Made by a program: the position numbers and the translations under genes | From: Gammaproteobacteria bacterium | GTDB taxonomy: Bacteria > Pseudomonadota > Gammaproteobacteria > Arenicellales > CAJQKF01 | DNA length: 36,820 nt | NCBI GenBank assembly: GCA_030429665.1 | Contig: JAUIEZ010000037.1 | Span: 1-36,820, forward strand | Direction: 5' to 3' | Shown here: piece by piece, positions 24,731-32,715 of the stretch | Position numbering within the stretch: the stretch's first letter is position 1 | How the letters are laid out: each line of letters starts with the position of its first letter | The notes under the pieces: model-generated | What the model was told of the DNA's origin: nothing | Database searches by the model: none | What the model saw: the letters and a program-made list of their open reading frames with translations, nothing else

Positions 24731-24824
24731 CCGACAACGATAACAGCCCGCATCGGGTCGAATCGACGAGGACACTCCGACAACGATAACAGCCCGCATC
24801 GGGTCGAATCGACGAGGACACTCC
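24731..24824 (+). repeat. 46-bp tandem direct repeat, two copies
   Basis: Two exact copies of a 46-base unit start at 24731 and 24777; identity runs on for two bases beyond the second copy to 24824, directly before the ATG at 24826. Each unit starts CCGACAACGATAACAGCCCG and ends with GACGAGGACACT, which includes the GAGG that probably serves as ribosome-binding site. The duplication therefore doubles the leader and ribosome-binding region of the hydrolase gene. Confidence 0.9.
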
Positions 24825-24825
24825 C

Positions 24826-25770
24826 ATGCGTCGAATCTTTCATTTCTTCCTGTTGGTCGCGACGTGGCCGTGGACCGGCGCGGCCGTCTTTGCGAACGGC
24901 TACCAGATGACTGCCGAGGAAGTCGCGCCGGGCGTATACGCGGTCATTACACCGACGCGTGAACTGCCCAACCCGTTGAACCGGGGCTGGAATTCCAACA
25001 GCGCGTTCGTGGTCACACGAGAAGGCGTATTGCTGATCGACAGCGGCAGTTCCCAGGCGATCGGAGAATCGCTGCGTAGCGTGATCGCGGGCGTTACCAC
25101 CGAACCGGTGCGGTGGATCGTCAACACTCATTCTCACGGAGACCACTGGCTGGGTAATGCGGCGTTTGCCGATAGTGTCGAGACGATCTATGCCACGGCC
25201 GTCGTCTCGCGCACGATCGGTAGCGAGTGGCGGACCTGGGTCGATCGATTCAACGAGATGACCGGTGGCGCAACCGGCGAGTCGCGCCTGCTGGCGCCGA
25301 GCACCAACGTCGATTCGCGTACGACGCTCGAGTTGGGCGGCAGGGAGGTGGTGCTGTTTCCTTCGCGCGACAGCCACTCACCGGGAGACCTGATCGTCTG
25401 GTTGCCCCATGAACGCGTGCTTGCAGCGGGGGATGTCGTCTACTCCGATCGCATGCCGTCCACATTCGACGCCAACGTGTCGAACTGGATTGGAATGCTC
25501 GACGAGCTTGTGGAGCTCGATCCGGCGGTCGTCGTTCCCGGGCACGGGGTGGTTACCGATATCGACGGATTGCGCCGCCTGCGGGAACTGCTCGCGGCCC
25601 TGTGGGACGCGGTCGCGGCGCGGTACGAGGAAGGCATGACCGACTTCGAGATGGTACCGCACGTCGTCAAGGATCTGTCGCGGTTCGACGCGCATTTCCC
25701 GGGACTCCAAGACAAGATCGCACGCGACCTGTCCTACGTGTACCTGCAGGTCGAGGAAGCGAGTTTCTAG
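24826..25770 (+). CDS. Exported metallo-beta-lactamase-fold hydrolase
   Basis: Periplasmic or secreted hydrolase of 314 residues with a signal peptide (IFHFFLLVATWPWTGAAVFA). The metal-binding motif THSHGDHW gives His102, His104, Asp106 and His107. Further ligands are His184 (SRDSHSPGDL), Asp203 (AAGDVVYSD) and His240 (VVPGHGVV), so both metal sites appear complete. NSAFVVTREGVLLIDSGSS is the usual first beta-hairpin of this fold. The pattern is like the exported metallo-hydrolase group that includes quinoprotein-associated and subclass B-like enzymes; the substrate cannot be read from the sequence and beta-lactam hydrolysis should not be assumed. It follows the 46-bp repeat and ends 94 bases before the accessory subunit of the GMC oxidoreductase. 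Confidence 0.88.
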   Translation: MRRIFHFFLLVATWPWTGAAVFANGYQMTAEEVAPGVYAVITPTRELPNPLNRGWNSNSAFVVTREGVLLIDSGSSQAIGESLRSVIAGVTTEPVRWIVNTHSHGDHWLGNAAFADSVETIYATAVVSRTIGSEWRTWVDRFNEMTGGATGESRLLAPSTNVDSRTTLELGGREVVLFPSRDSHSPGDLIVWLPHERVLAAGDVVYSDRMPSTFDANVSNWIGMLDELVELDPAVVVPGHGVVTDIDGLRRLRELLAALWDAVAARYEEGMTDFEMVPHVVKDLSRFDAHFPGLQDKIARDLSYVYLQVEEASF

Positions 25771-25864
25771 CTACCGTGCATGGTATCCCGGCGAAAAAAT
25801 CGAATGCCGCGACACCCAGCACGCTCGACCACCTTGCAATGAGAATGTTGGTGTAGTTCATCAA

Positions 25865-26308
25865 ATGGTACGAAACCCCTCCTCGAGCCCTGGGAATCGA
25901 GATCCATTCGCGGGACGCCGGCGCTTGGTGTTGGGAGGCGTGTTGGCAACGACCGGGGGTGGTCTGCTCTACCTGTTGGGATACTCGCGGATGAGAGAGG
26001 ATGCCTGGACTCGCTCGCCGCTACCCTTCGCCCGGTTCGAGCACGAGTGGCGCCGCATGTTCTCGGACCTCGATGATCCGGCCGTGCTCGACCTGGCGGC
26101 GAAGGCACTCGAGGAAAAACGTGAAGATTGGCAAGACCTTCCGTCCTTGCTCCCGGATCTGTCGGACCGTTCTTTCAAGGAAGGGATAGAGCGGGCAAGC
26201 GCGCGAAGCCGCGAGGATTATGCGGCGGGTCGGATCGTATCGGTGGATAACTGGCTGATTTCGCGATCGGAGGCGGAATTGCTCGCGATGCTTCGTACCC
26301 CGGGATAG
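25865..26308 (+). CDS. Small accessory protein with Tat-like signal, probable partner of the GMC oxidoreductase (147 aa)
   Basis: The N-terminus has an arginine cluster followed by a hydrophobic stretch (GRRRLVLGGVLATTGGGLLY), resembling a twin-arginine signal or membrane anchor. The rest is charged and helical and ends in VSVDNWLISRSEAELLAML, a tail like that of small subunits placed next to membrane-bound GMC dehydrogenases (gluconate dehydrogenase gamma-type). The next gene is a GMC oxidoreductase 7 bases away, which supports an exported two-subunit enzyme with the flavin subunit carried by the Tat signal of this one. No good ribosome-binding site was seen before ATG 25865. Identification rests mainly on context. 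Confidence 0.65.
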   Translation: MVRNPSSSPGNRDPFAGRRRLVLGGVLATTGGGLLYLLGYSRMREDAWTRSPLPFARFEHEWRRMFSDLDDPAVLDLAAKALEEKREDWQDLPSLLPDLSDRSFKEGIERASARSREDYAAGRIVSVDNWLISRSEAELLAMLRTPG

Positions 26309-26315
26309 CGCGGCC

Positions 26316-27728
26316 ATGATTCGCGATGCTCGAGCGGTCCCGGACGGCGACTCGATCGACGCGGACCTTTGTATTGTCGGCGGCGGCGCCGCCGGGATCA
26401 CGCTGGCGTTGGAATTGATGAATGCCGACATGTCCATCGTCCTGCTGGAAGCCGGCGGGACCGAGCTCGACCCTGACGAACAGAAAATGTACGCAGGTCC
26501 CGTCGTCAGCGACGTTTTGCCGGATACCTATCTGCAGACCTCGCGCCTGCGGCAGTTCGGCGGCACGACCAACCACTGGGGCGGACACAGCGTCGTCATC
26601 AACGAACATGTCTTCGGTTCTCGATCCGGTGTTCCGCAGGGAGATTGGCCGTTCGGTGCGGACGAGCTGCGTCCCTATTACGCGGACGCCTCGCGCATTC
26701 TTTCCAAGAAACGGATTCGTCCCGCATGGCGGCCGGCAATCGAAGCGGGGCTGGTGCCGATGGAGCGCTATCCGGGCGGCAGCGACGAGGATCGTCGCCT
26801 GGGGCGGGCATACCACGATACGCTGAAACGAGCATCCGTGCAGATCCTGTTGCACGGCAGTGTAACGAGGCTGCATCTGGATCCCGGCGGGACCCGGGTC
26901 ACGAGCGTCCAGGTTCAGACGCTTTCCGGCAACCGGTTTACCTGTTCGTCCCGCACATTCGTTCTCGCTACCGGCGCAATCGAGAATGCCCGGTTGCTAC
27001 TCATGCCGACGCCGTCGAACAATCGGGGGCTCGGCAACGAGTCCGGTCAACTCGGACGCAACTTCGGCGACCATCTTTTCCTGCATGACAGGATCATCGA
27101 GACGTCCCTGTTTTGGGGTGGGGAGAGAGAAAGGTTCCTGACGTTCGATCCCGCGCTCCTGGAGGAGCAGGCCGTTTCCGAGATCGGCATCATGCGATTG
27201 TCTCCAAGAAAGGCCACGCTCCGCGGCGACGGCGGTGCGGTGACCACCGTGGCCGGGTTGATGGCGCCGGGACACGAAGCGCGGGGAGGGCACGTGGTCT
27301 ACTATATCGAACCGTTGCTCGATGCGGACAATCGCGTGCTCCTGAGTGATGAGCCGGACGCCTTCGGACAACCTCGAAGCGAGTTGCATTTCCGGGTGTC
27401 GTCAGATTTGAAAGCGCATATCGCCAAGGCGGCAAACCTGTTGGCCCGACTGGCGGGGACGCATGGACTGGGCCGGGTCAGCCTGAGCGACGATATGCAG
27501 TTTCGTTACGGCAACCATCACATGTCCACCACCAGGATGAGCCGTAGTCCTCGCCGGGGCGTCGTCGATGAAAATTGCCGGGTGCACGGCATGGAAAACC
27601 TCTTCGTCGCGGGCAGCTCGGTTTTCCCCAGCAGCGGGTGTGGAAACCCAACCTATCCGCTCGTCGCGCTGACGGTTCGACTTGCAAGACACCTGCGCGA
27701 CGGGATCAGCCGCAGAGCATTCAACTGA
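26316..27728 (+). CDS. GMC-family FAD-dependent oxidoreductase
   Basis: Flavoprotein of 470 residues that oxidises an alcohol or sugar hydroxyl. An N-terminal Rossmann motif binds FAD (LCIVGGGAAGITLALEL, glycines at 22-27), FGGTTNHWGGHS is the conserved FAD-covering segment, and ATGAIENARLLL is the second FAD motif. The C-terminal GMC_oxred_C region has HHMSTTRMSRSP and GCGNPTYPLVAL, which supply the active-site His and Asn pair. There is no signal peptide; export, if any, would rely on the Tat-like small subunit encoded just upstream. No cytochrome subunit is visible nearby, so the electron acceptor is unknown. The 233 bases after it contain no gene that I can support. Confidence 0.9.
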   Translation: MIRDARAVPDGDSIDADLCIVGGGAAGITLALELMNADMSIVLLEAGGTELDPDEQKMYAGPVVSDVLPDTYLQTSRLRQFGGTTNHWGGHSVVINEHVFGSRSGVPQGDWPFGADELRPYYADASRILSKKRIRPAWRPAIEAGLVPMERYPGGSDEDRRLGRAYHDTLKRASVQILLHGSVTRLHLDPGGTRVTSVQVQTLSGNRFTCSSRTFVLATGAIENARLLLMPTPSNNRGLGNESGQLGRNFGDHLFLHDRIIETSLFWGGERERFLTFDPALLEEQAVSEIGIMRLSPRKATLRGDGGAVTTVAGLMAPGHEARGGHVVYYIEPLLDADNRVLLSDEPDAFGQPRSELHFRVSSDLKAHIAKAANLLARLAGTHGLGRVSLSDDMQFRYGNHHMSTTRMSRSPRRGVVDENCRVHGMENLFVAGSSVFPSSGCGNPTYPLVALTVRLARHLRDGISRRAFN

Positions 27729-27961
27729 CCGAATCGATTCCGTTGCCGTGATTCACAAGCCGGACAACCGCGTTGCGATCACCGGCCGAATGACGAAGGC
27801 GCGGCAATGCGCAGCCGCCGGACTCGAACGGTAGGTGTTTCGGGCATCGGGCCGAGTGGTGTGATTACACGATCGGATCAACAAACCACCGGGCACGAAG
27901 AAGTCATGACGGGAATCACGCGGGCGACGTTCGAATCTCGCATGTTTGCATTACTCGAGCG

Positions 27962-29056
27962 ATGCTGATTCGTCGCCTTCTGTTCCTTCTCTTTTACCTG
28001 GCGGGAGGGCGTTGGCGCTGCGATTATCGCATCGACCATGAGCCGGAAGCGGGTCGACCGTCACAAAAAGCGCGGAGGCTGGTCGAATTTTGTCTTGGCG
28101 AGGTGGCGGTGGGACCCGTACCGAATCTGAAGATTTACCGTCGCTACCTGAGGCGCCCGTTCGTACTGCTGCTCACCGTGGGGCGCGGGGAAATATCAGT
28201 CATCGCCGGTGATTGGGTAGCCGGCAGGATGTCGCGGGCACGATACGATCAAAAAAAGATCGTCGCGGCCCTGATCGACCAGCGTGCTTGTATTCCATCC
28301 GGCCTGAATTGTTGGATGATCCGTGGTGACAGTGCTGGAAGCAAAGCCGACACCCGCAATGGATTGCACATCGCCGGCGTGCGGTCGTGGTGCCGTCGCG
28401 ACATTGTCCTGGTGCCGACGGCGAACCGGGAGCGCGTGCTCGGTCCGAACCTGGAAAGGCAAATGCATGAAATCCGACAATTCTGGGTGCTATGGGAAGA
28501 CAAGTCCGATAGCGTTTGGTGGGGTGGCGCCCTGACCGGCGACCGGTGGAAAACCGAGGCGCCGCGCACGTTGACTCGTCGCGAGGTACTTTGTCATTTT
28601 CGGGAGAATCCCTGCGATCGCGTCAATATTCAATTGACCGACGTGCCCGCTTCCTCGGACGCCCCCTTGGGTATCGAACCGGGCACCGGGTTTACGAAAC
28701 GGGAAGCGTTCAGTCACAAGTGCCTTCTTCTTCTGCCGGGCAATGACGTTCCGAGCGGACTAAGTTGGTATTTCGCGGGGAACAGCGTCGTACTGATGCC
28801 CCGGCCTCATCTCGACCACATTCTCTATTTCGAACTGCAGCCGTGGGAACACTACGTACCGGTGGACAATGATCCTCGAGACATTCTTGTGAAACTTCAA
28901 TGGGTTATGGAGAATCAGGCAAGAGCGCGGAAAATCGTCGAAAATTCACACGAAAGGTTGCGATGGTTTTGCGGTCCTGAATACTTGTGGGCTTGCAACG
29001 AAGTACTGCGAAGAATCTCCCCGGCAGAACCTTTAGCGGGCGCACGGCGTGAATAG
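27962..29056 (+). CDS. Glycosyltransferase family 90-like (CAP10/LPS-modifying type)
   Basis: Probable glycosyltransferase of 364 residues, judged from family-like motifs: VWWGGALTGDRW (from about residue 185, the WRG-TG type motif), HKCLLLLPGNDVPSGLSWYF (about 252-271), SVVLMPRPH, and PWEHYVPVDNDPRDI (about 294-308), in the order seen in GT90 proteins. That family transfers xylose or other sugars to glycans and includes bacterial lipopolysaccharide-modifying members. The first 15 residues are hydrophobic (LIRRLLFLLFYLAGG), perhaps a membrane association segment. The gene opens a plus-strand run with an NTase-like gene, a GT4-GH99 fusion and a sulfotransferase. The ATG at 27962 has no clear ribosome-binding site; a 20-codon reading frame (27906-27968) overlaps it and might couple translation. 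Confidence 0.7.
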   Translation: MLIRRLLFLLFYLAGGRWRCDYRIDHEPEAGRPSQKARRLVEFCLGEVAVGPVPNLKIYRRYLRRPFVLLLTVGRGEISVIAGDWVAGRMSRARYDQKKIVAALIDQRACIPSGLNCWMIRGDSAGSKADTRNGLHIAGVRSWCRRDIVLVPTANRERVLGPNLERQMHEIRQFWVLWEDKSDSVWWGGALTGDRWKTEAPRTLTRREVLCHFRENPCDRVNIQLTDVPASSDAPLGIEPGTGFTKREAFSHKCLLLLPGNDVPSGLSWYFAGNSVVLMPRPHLDHILYFELQPWEHYVPVDNDPRDILVKLQWVMENQARARKIVENSHERLRWFCGPEYLWACNEVLRRISPAEPLAGARRE

Positions 29057-29115
29057 GTGGCGCCAGGAGGGAGCGAAACGTTCACGTACGCCCGCCAACC
29101 CGGCAACGCTGGATA

Positions 29116-30591
29116 ATGCCAAGTGCCCTTTGCATTGCGGATTTCGCGCGGGATGGGGATGCAATCCGGATTTCGATTTCAGGGTGGCCGCGGCGTGAAC
29201 TACGCGACGAACGAGTCGGCGGTCGTTCGTTAGTGGTATCGGACGTTTTTCAAACCGGGCCTGTCGAATCGGCGCGTCGGCTGGTTGCACGGGGCGCGCG
29301 CGTGCCTTTCGTCCATGGAATATGTGAAGGTTATTATCACGCGGCAGCACGACGATTGAGCCGGGAACTGAGGTGCGTGGACGGAGTCGTCGGCCTGCTT
29401 GCGCGAAACAGCTACGCCGACGGATCGTTCATTCCCGGGCGCAGCGATATCGATTCAATCGTGATCATACGCGATGATCTCGACACTGAGCGGGTAGAGC
29501 GCATCCTTTCGGCCATGTTGAGAATCTATCGGCGTCTGCGTCCGCTGTTTCCGATCCTGGGTCCGTCTCCGGTTTACACGCGGCGCGGATTCGAACTGGC
29601 TTGCCGCCTGGGACCATTGGCCCAGGAAACCTACGCGTGGCGTTGTTTGTGGGGCGACGATCATGTTCTCTCCGCATTGGATGATTCGCCGCGCATGTGC
29701 CTTGACGACAGAATTGCCAGAGGCGTCGGAGTGTTTATCAACGGGTTCCACGCCAATCTGCGCTCTGCGCTGTGTAACAACAAGCGGCGTACCACGTTGG
29801 CGATGGAGCGTTCGATTACGAAGATCGGAAGATACGTGGCGCCTGGCGGCGGTGGTGAGCAGATTGTCGATAAGGGCAATATCGCGGAAGCCGTCGCATA
29901 CACCCTGAACACGATACACGCCGCCCTGGACAAAGCCGAGCGTGACGCCGGACCGCACCCGTGGCGGTTGAGGGAGTCGCCGGAAGAGGTAAGTCATGTG
30001 ACCAATTCACGCGATATGCTTCCGGCGAACGTGGACGGCCTCGTTTCAAGGCGCGACGCCACCGAAACATGGTACCTGTTCTCGGTACCGGGCCGCAGCG
30101 AGGCGATGGCCGAAGTGTTGGATTCAGTGCGTCGACGAAACGTCGGCGCTACGGGCGAGTACTATTGCACGAGGAAGTTGTTCGAATATTTCCTGCGAAA
30201 CATCAATCCGATGGCGTACTACCGTTTGCGCAAGAACCGGGTGGTCTCCGGCGTCGACGTGCTCGAAGCCCTTCCGCAACCGACGGAGCGCGGCGTGCTG
30301 AGGTTTTTTCGCACGGAGGCCGCGCACATGCTCCGTCTTCCGGTGCGGCAGATGGTCGAAAATGGTCTGGGGACGAACCGGGTCGTCGGTCTGGAGCGAA
30401 GGGTGATACGGCTCCTCCACTTCGTGGAATACCAGGAGATACTGCTCTCGGACGAGGAAGCTTCCCGATTATCCGGCTCCTGTCCTCGCCCGAATACGCT
30501 GCTGGACGTCATGCTCGAGAACATGTCGCTTATCGAGGAGGGGTTGGACCATTTTCCGAGCGCGTTGCAGCCCGGCGGGAGTGAGACATGA
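29116..30591 (+). CDS. Nucleotidyltransferase-fold protein of unknown function (491 aa)
   Basis: The segment DGSFIPGRSDIDSIVII fits the DNA polymerase beta-type nucleotidyltransferase signature GS-x-DxD: Gly103-Ser104 and Asp111/Asp113 within a hydrophobic strand. The third catalytic acidic residue expected later in the domain cannot be placed with confidence. The remaining 350 residues are basic and mainly helical, with no motif I know, so this may be a nucleotidyl or phosphoryl transferase acting on a glycan or lipid, or a non-catalytic relative. Its stop overlaps the ATG of the GT4-GH99 gene (ATGA at 30588-30591), tying it to glycan synthesis. The ribosome-binding site before ATG 29116 is weak; the gap to the GT90-like gene is 59 bases. 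Confidence 0.6.
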   Translation: MPSALCIADFARDGDAIRISISGWPRRELRDERVGGRSLVVSDVFQTGPVESARRLVARGARVPFVHGICEGYYHAAARRLSRELRCVDGVVGLLARNSYADGSFIPGRSDIDSIVIIRDDLDTERVERILSAMLRIYRRLRPLFPILGPSPVYTRRGFELACRLGPLAQETYAWRCLWGDDHVLSALDDSPRMCLDDRIARGVGVFINGFHANLRSALCNNKRRTTLAMERSITKIGRYVAPGGGGEQIVDKGNIAEAVAYTLNTIHAALDKAERDAGPHPWRLRESPEEVSHVTNSRDMLPANVDGLVSRRDATETWYLFSVPGRSEAMAEVLDSVRRRNVGATGEYYCTRKLFEYFLRNINPMAYYRLRKNRVVSGVDVLEALPQPTERGVLRFFRTEAAHMLRLPVRQMVENGLGTNRVVGLERRVIRLLHFVEYQEILLSDEEASRLSGSCPRPNTLLDVMLENMSLIEEGLDHFPSALQPGGSET

Positions 30592-32702
30592 CGATGAATC
30601 TGGGCGTGGTCACGAGGAGCCTGGAACACTACGGGGGAGCCGAGATTTTCCTCATGGAGTGTGTGCGGCGGTGGCAGGAGAAGGCGCGAGTCACCTTGTA
30701 CGCCACGCGGATCGATACTACGTTGCTCGAGGAATTCGGCGTGGATCCCTCCCGTATCAAGACTGTACTCCTGGCGGATTTCGACCAGGACGAACGACGA
30801 TTCGACCTCGTCGAGGACATGTTGATCCTCCCGCGGCTCTGGGAGCACGACCTCGGCGCCCACGACGTGTACTTCCTCAACGGATTCCCACTTCATCTCA
30901 CTCGCTGCTTTCCCGGCGTATACATGTGTCATGAGCCATTGAGGATGCTGTACGACCTGCGCTACCAGTACGCGGCCAACGAAGGCATGGCAGCCGTGCA
31001 CATCTACCCCGAGCAAAAATATCGACATCCGTCGATCAGGCGGCTCGAGGTTCAGCTCGAGTTAATCGAGTCGGTCGATAGGCGCGCCCGATTCGACTAT
31101 CTCGTCGTCAACAGTCGCGCGATGTCGGCGTATGCGCGCAACGTCTACCAGCGCACACCCGACCTGGTCGCTTATCCCGGCATCAATCCGCGGCAGAGCA
31201 AGTCGCCACCGTCGCGGGGCAAACGGGCGGTATTCGTTGGCCGTCTCTGGAAACACAAGCGAATACACCTGTTGATCCAGGCTATCGCGCTGACCGGCGA
31301 CGGCTTTCTTGACATCGTCGGGCAGGGTCCGGAGCGCGGGGCCCTGGAGGATCTCGCCGCAAGCCTGAACGTATCGGACCGCGTGGTTTTTCATGGAGAG
31401 TTGTCCAGGGAAGAGGTGACGGCGCTCTACGAAGACGCGACATGCGGTGCATACGTGCCCGTTCGGGAACCGTTCGGGATGATGCCGCTCGAGGCCGCGG
31501 CCGCCGGTCGTCCCGTCATCGTCACGCCGGAAGGAGGGTACAGCGAGCTGCTGAACTCGGACGCGGCGATTTTCGTTCCGCCCAGTCCAAGGCCAATCGC
31601 GCGAGCGATGACCAGGCTGTTCGAGGATCCGGCGTTGGCGGCGCACAAGGGAGACGCGGCGCGGAGCCAGGTCAGCAGGGTTACCTGGGACAAGACCGCG
31701 AATGATTTGTACCGACTGTTCGGCGAGGTGAAGACGTGCAGTCGTCGAACGGCGGGACCGGGAAAGCGACCGTTGGTCGGTGCGTACTATTATCCGTGGT
31801 ACGACGCCGGTCGGCCGATGCGCCACTGGAACGAGAACATGACCACCGCGGCGGTGGTCGATCTGCCTCTAAGGGGGGCTTACACGTCCTATAGACCGGC
31901 GACCGTCGAACGCCACCTGGAACTTGCCGACCGCGCCGGGTTGGACTTTTTTACCGTGAACTGGGAAGTGGGACATTCGGGCGTCAATCCGCGCGACTTG
32001 AAGGCAACCGAGTGCCTGTTCTCGGCCGTCGAACAGGCTGGCGCGACTCTCAAGCTCAGCATCCTGCTCAGTATTCAGACTTCCATGCTGGAACCGATCC
32101 GGCAGGCATTTGCGCTGATAGGAGAGTACTCGAGCCGGTCCGCCTGGCTCGAGTTGCGCAACCGGCCGGCCTTGTGGTTCTTGATCTCCACCGATTTCTT
32201 CGGCGCGTATTACGCGCACAAGGACGAACTGGAAACGCTGCACGATCGCTTCGCCATCCTGTCGACCGGCGCCATCACGGCGCCGCACTATTTTCCACTC
32301 GATATTCGCGAGTTCATAGACGGCTGGAGCCTGTTGTCCCCCTTTCGCGTGGGGAAACCCGACAACTGGGAGGAACGATGGTTGTCAACTTATCGCTACC
32401 ACACGACCGATATCAGTGATCCAGTCAGGATGTTCACCATCTCGCCCGGATACGACGACCGGCACCTCACGTCGGAAGAGCGGCTTCGAACCGAACCGCG
32501 ACAAGTCGACCGCGAGGGCGGCAACGTCTACCGCAGAATGATCGACTGCGCGAAGCAGCTCCTGCCAGCGCCGGAGGTGATCATGATTTCCAGTTTCAAC
32601 GAGTTTCACGAGACGACGCAGATCGAGCCGAGCTACCTGTTCGGGGATTTCTACCTCGAGGCGACGCGCGACTTCACCCGCGGCCTGAGATTGAAGAATT
32701 GA
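30588..32702 (+). CDS. Fusion of a GT4-type glycosyltransferase and a GH99-like (endo-alpha-mannosidase family) domain
   Basis: Bifunctional-looking protein of 704 residues. Residues 1 to about 375 form a GT-B glycosyltransferase of the GT4 group, with AVFVGRLWKHKRIHLLIQAI near 211 and EPFGMMPLEAAAAGRPVIVT near 293, the nucleotide-sugar-binding part containing the E-x7-E pattern. Residues about 394 to 704 form a GH99/WbsX-like domain that begins GAYYYPWYDAGRPMRHWNE and ends with FNEFHETTQIEP, in which Glu672 and Glu675 correspond to the NEWHE glutamate pair of GH99 enzymes. GH99 enzymes cleave alpha-mannosides in an endo manner, and similar domains occur fused to transferases in O-antigen and capsule loci. 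No signal peptide is present, so it probably acts in the cytoplasm on a lipid-linked glycan. It is coupled by ATGA to the preceding gene. Confidence 0.85.
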   Translation: MTMNLGVVTRSLEHYGGAEIFLMECVRRWQEKARVTLYATRIDTTLLEEFGVDPSRIKTVLLADFDQDERRFDLVEDMLILPRLWEHDLGAHDVYFLNGFPLHLTRCFPGVYMCHEPLRMLYDLRYQYAANEGMAAVHIYPEQKYRHPSIRRLEVQLELIESVDRRARFDYLVVNSRAMSAYARNVYQRTPDLVAYPGINPRQSKSPPSRGKRAVFVGRLWKHKRIHLLIQAIALTGDGFLDIVGQGPERGALEDLAASLNVSDRVVFHGELSREEVTALYEDATCGAYVPVREPFGMMPLEAAAAGRPVIVTPEGGYSELLNSDAAIFVPPSPRPIARAMTRLFEDPALAAHKGDAARSQVSRVTWDKTANDLYRLFGEVKTCSRRTAGPGKRPLVGAYYYPWYDAGRPMRHWNENMTTAAVVDLPLRGAYTSYRPATVERHLELADRAGLDFFTVNWEVGHSGVNPRDLKATECLFSAVEQAGATLKLSILLSIQTSMLEPIRQAFALIGEYSSRSAWLELRNRPALWFLISTDFFGAYYAHKDELETLHDRFAILSTGAITAPHYFPLDIREFIDGWSLLSPFRVGKPDNWEERWLSTYRYHTTDISDPVRMFTISPGYDDRHLTSEERLRTEPRQVDREGGNVYRRMIDCAKQLLPAPEVIMISSFNEFHETTQIEPSYLFGDFYLEATRDFTRGLRLKN

Positions 32703-32715
32703 ACCGGGTTCGTCG

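Larger units (their letters stand above)
24464..24825. other. Intergenic region between glpR and the metallo-hydrolase gene
   Basis: This 362-base divergent region holds a GlpR-type half operator next to glpR and a 46-bp tandem duplication ending at the start codon of the hydrolase gene. On the plus strand TATGAT at 24714-24719 is a good -10 hexamer, but no -35 stands at the right distance, so the hydrolase promoter is only tentative. Nothing else in the middle part (24510-24700) is recognisable. Confidence 0.5.

Noticed and set aside
24731-24824. The 46-bp repeat as a minimal CRISPR array
   Set aside because: The copies are directly adjacent with no spacer, there are only two, and no cas gene is present.
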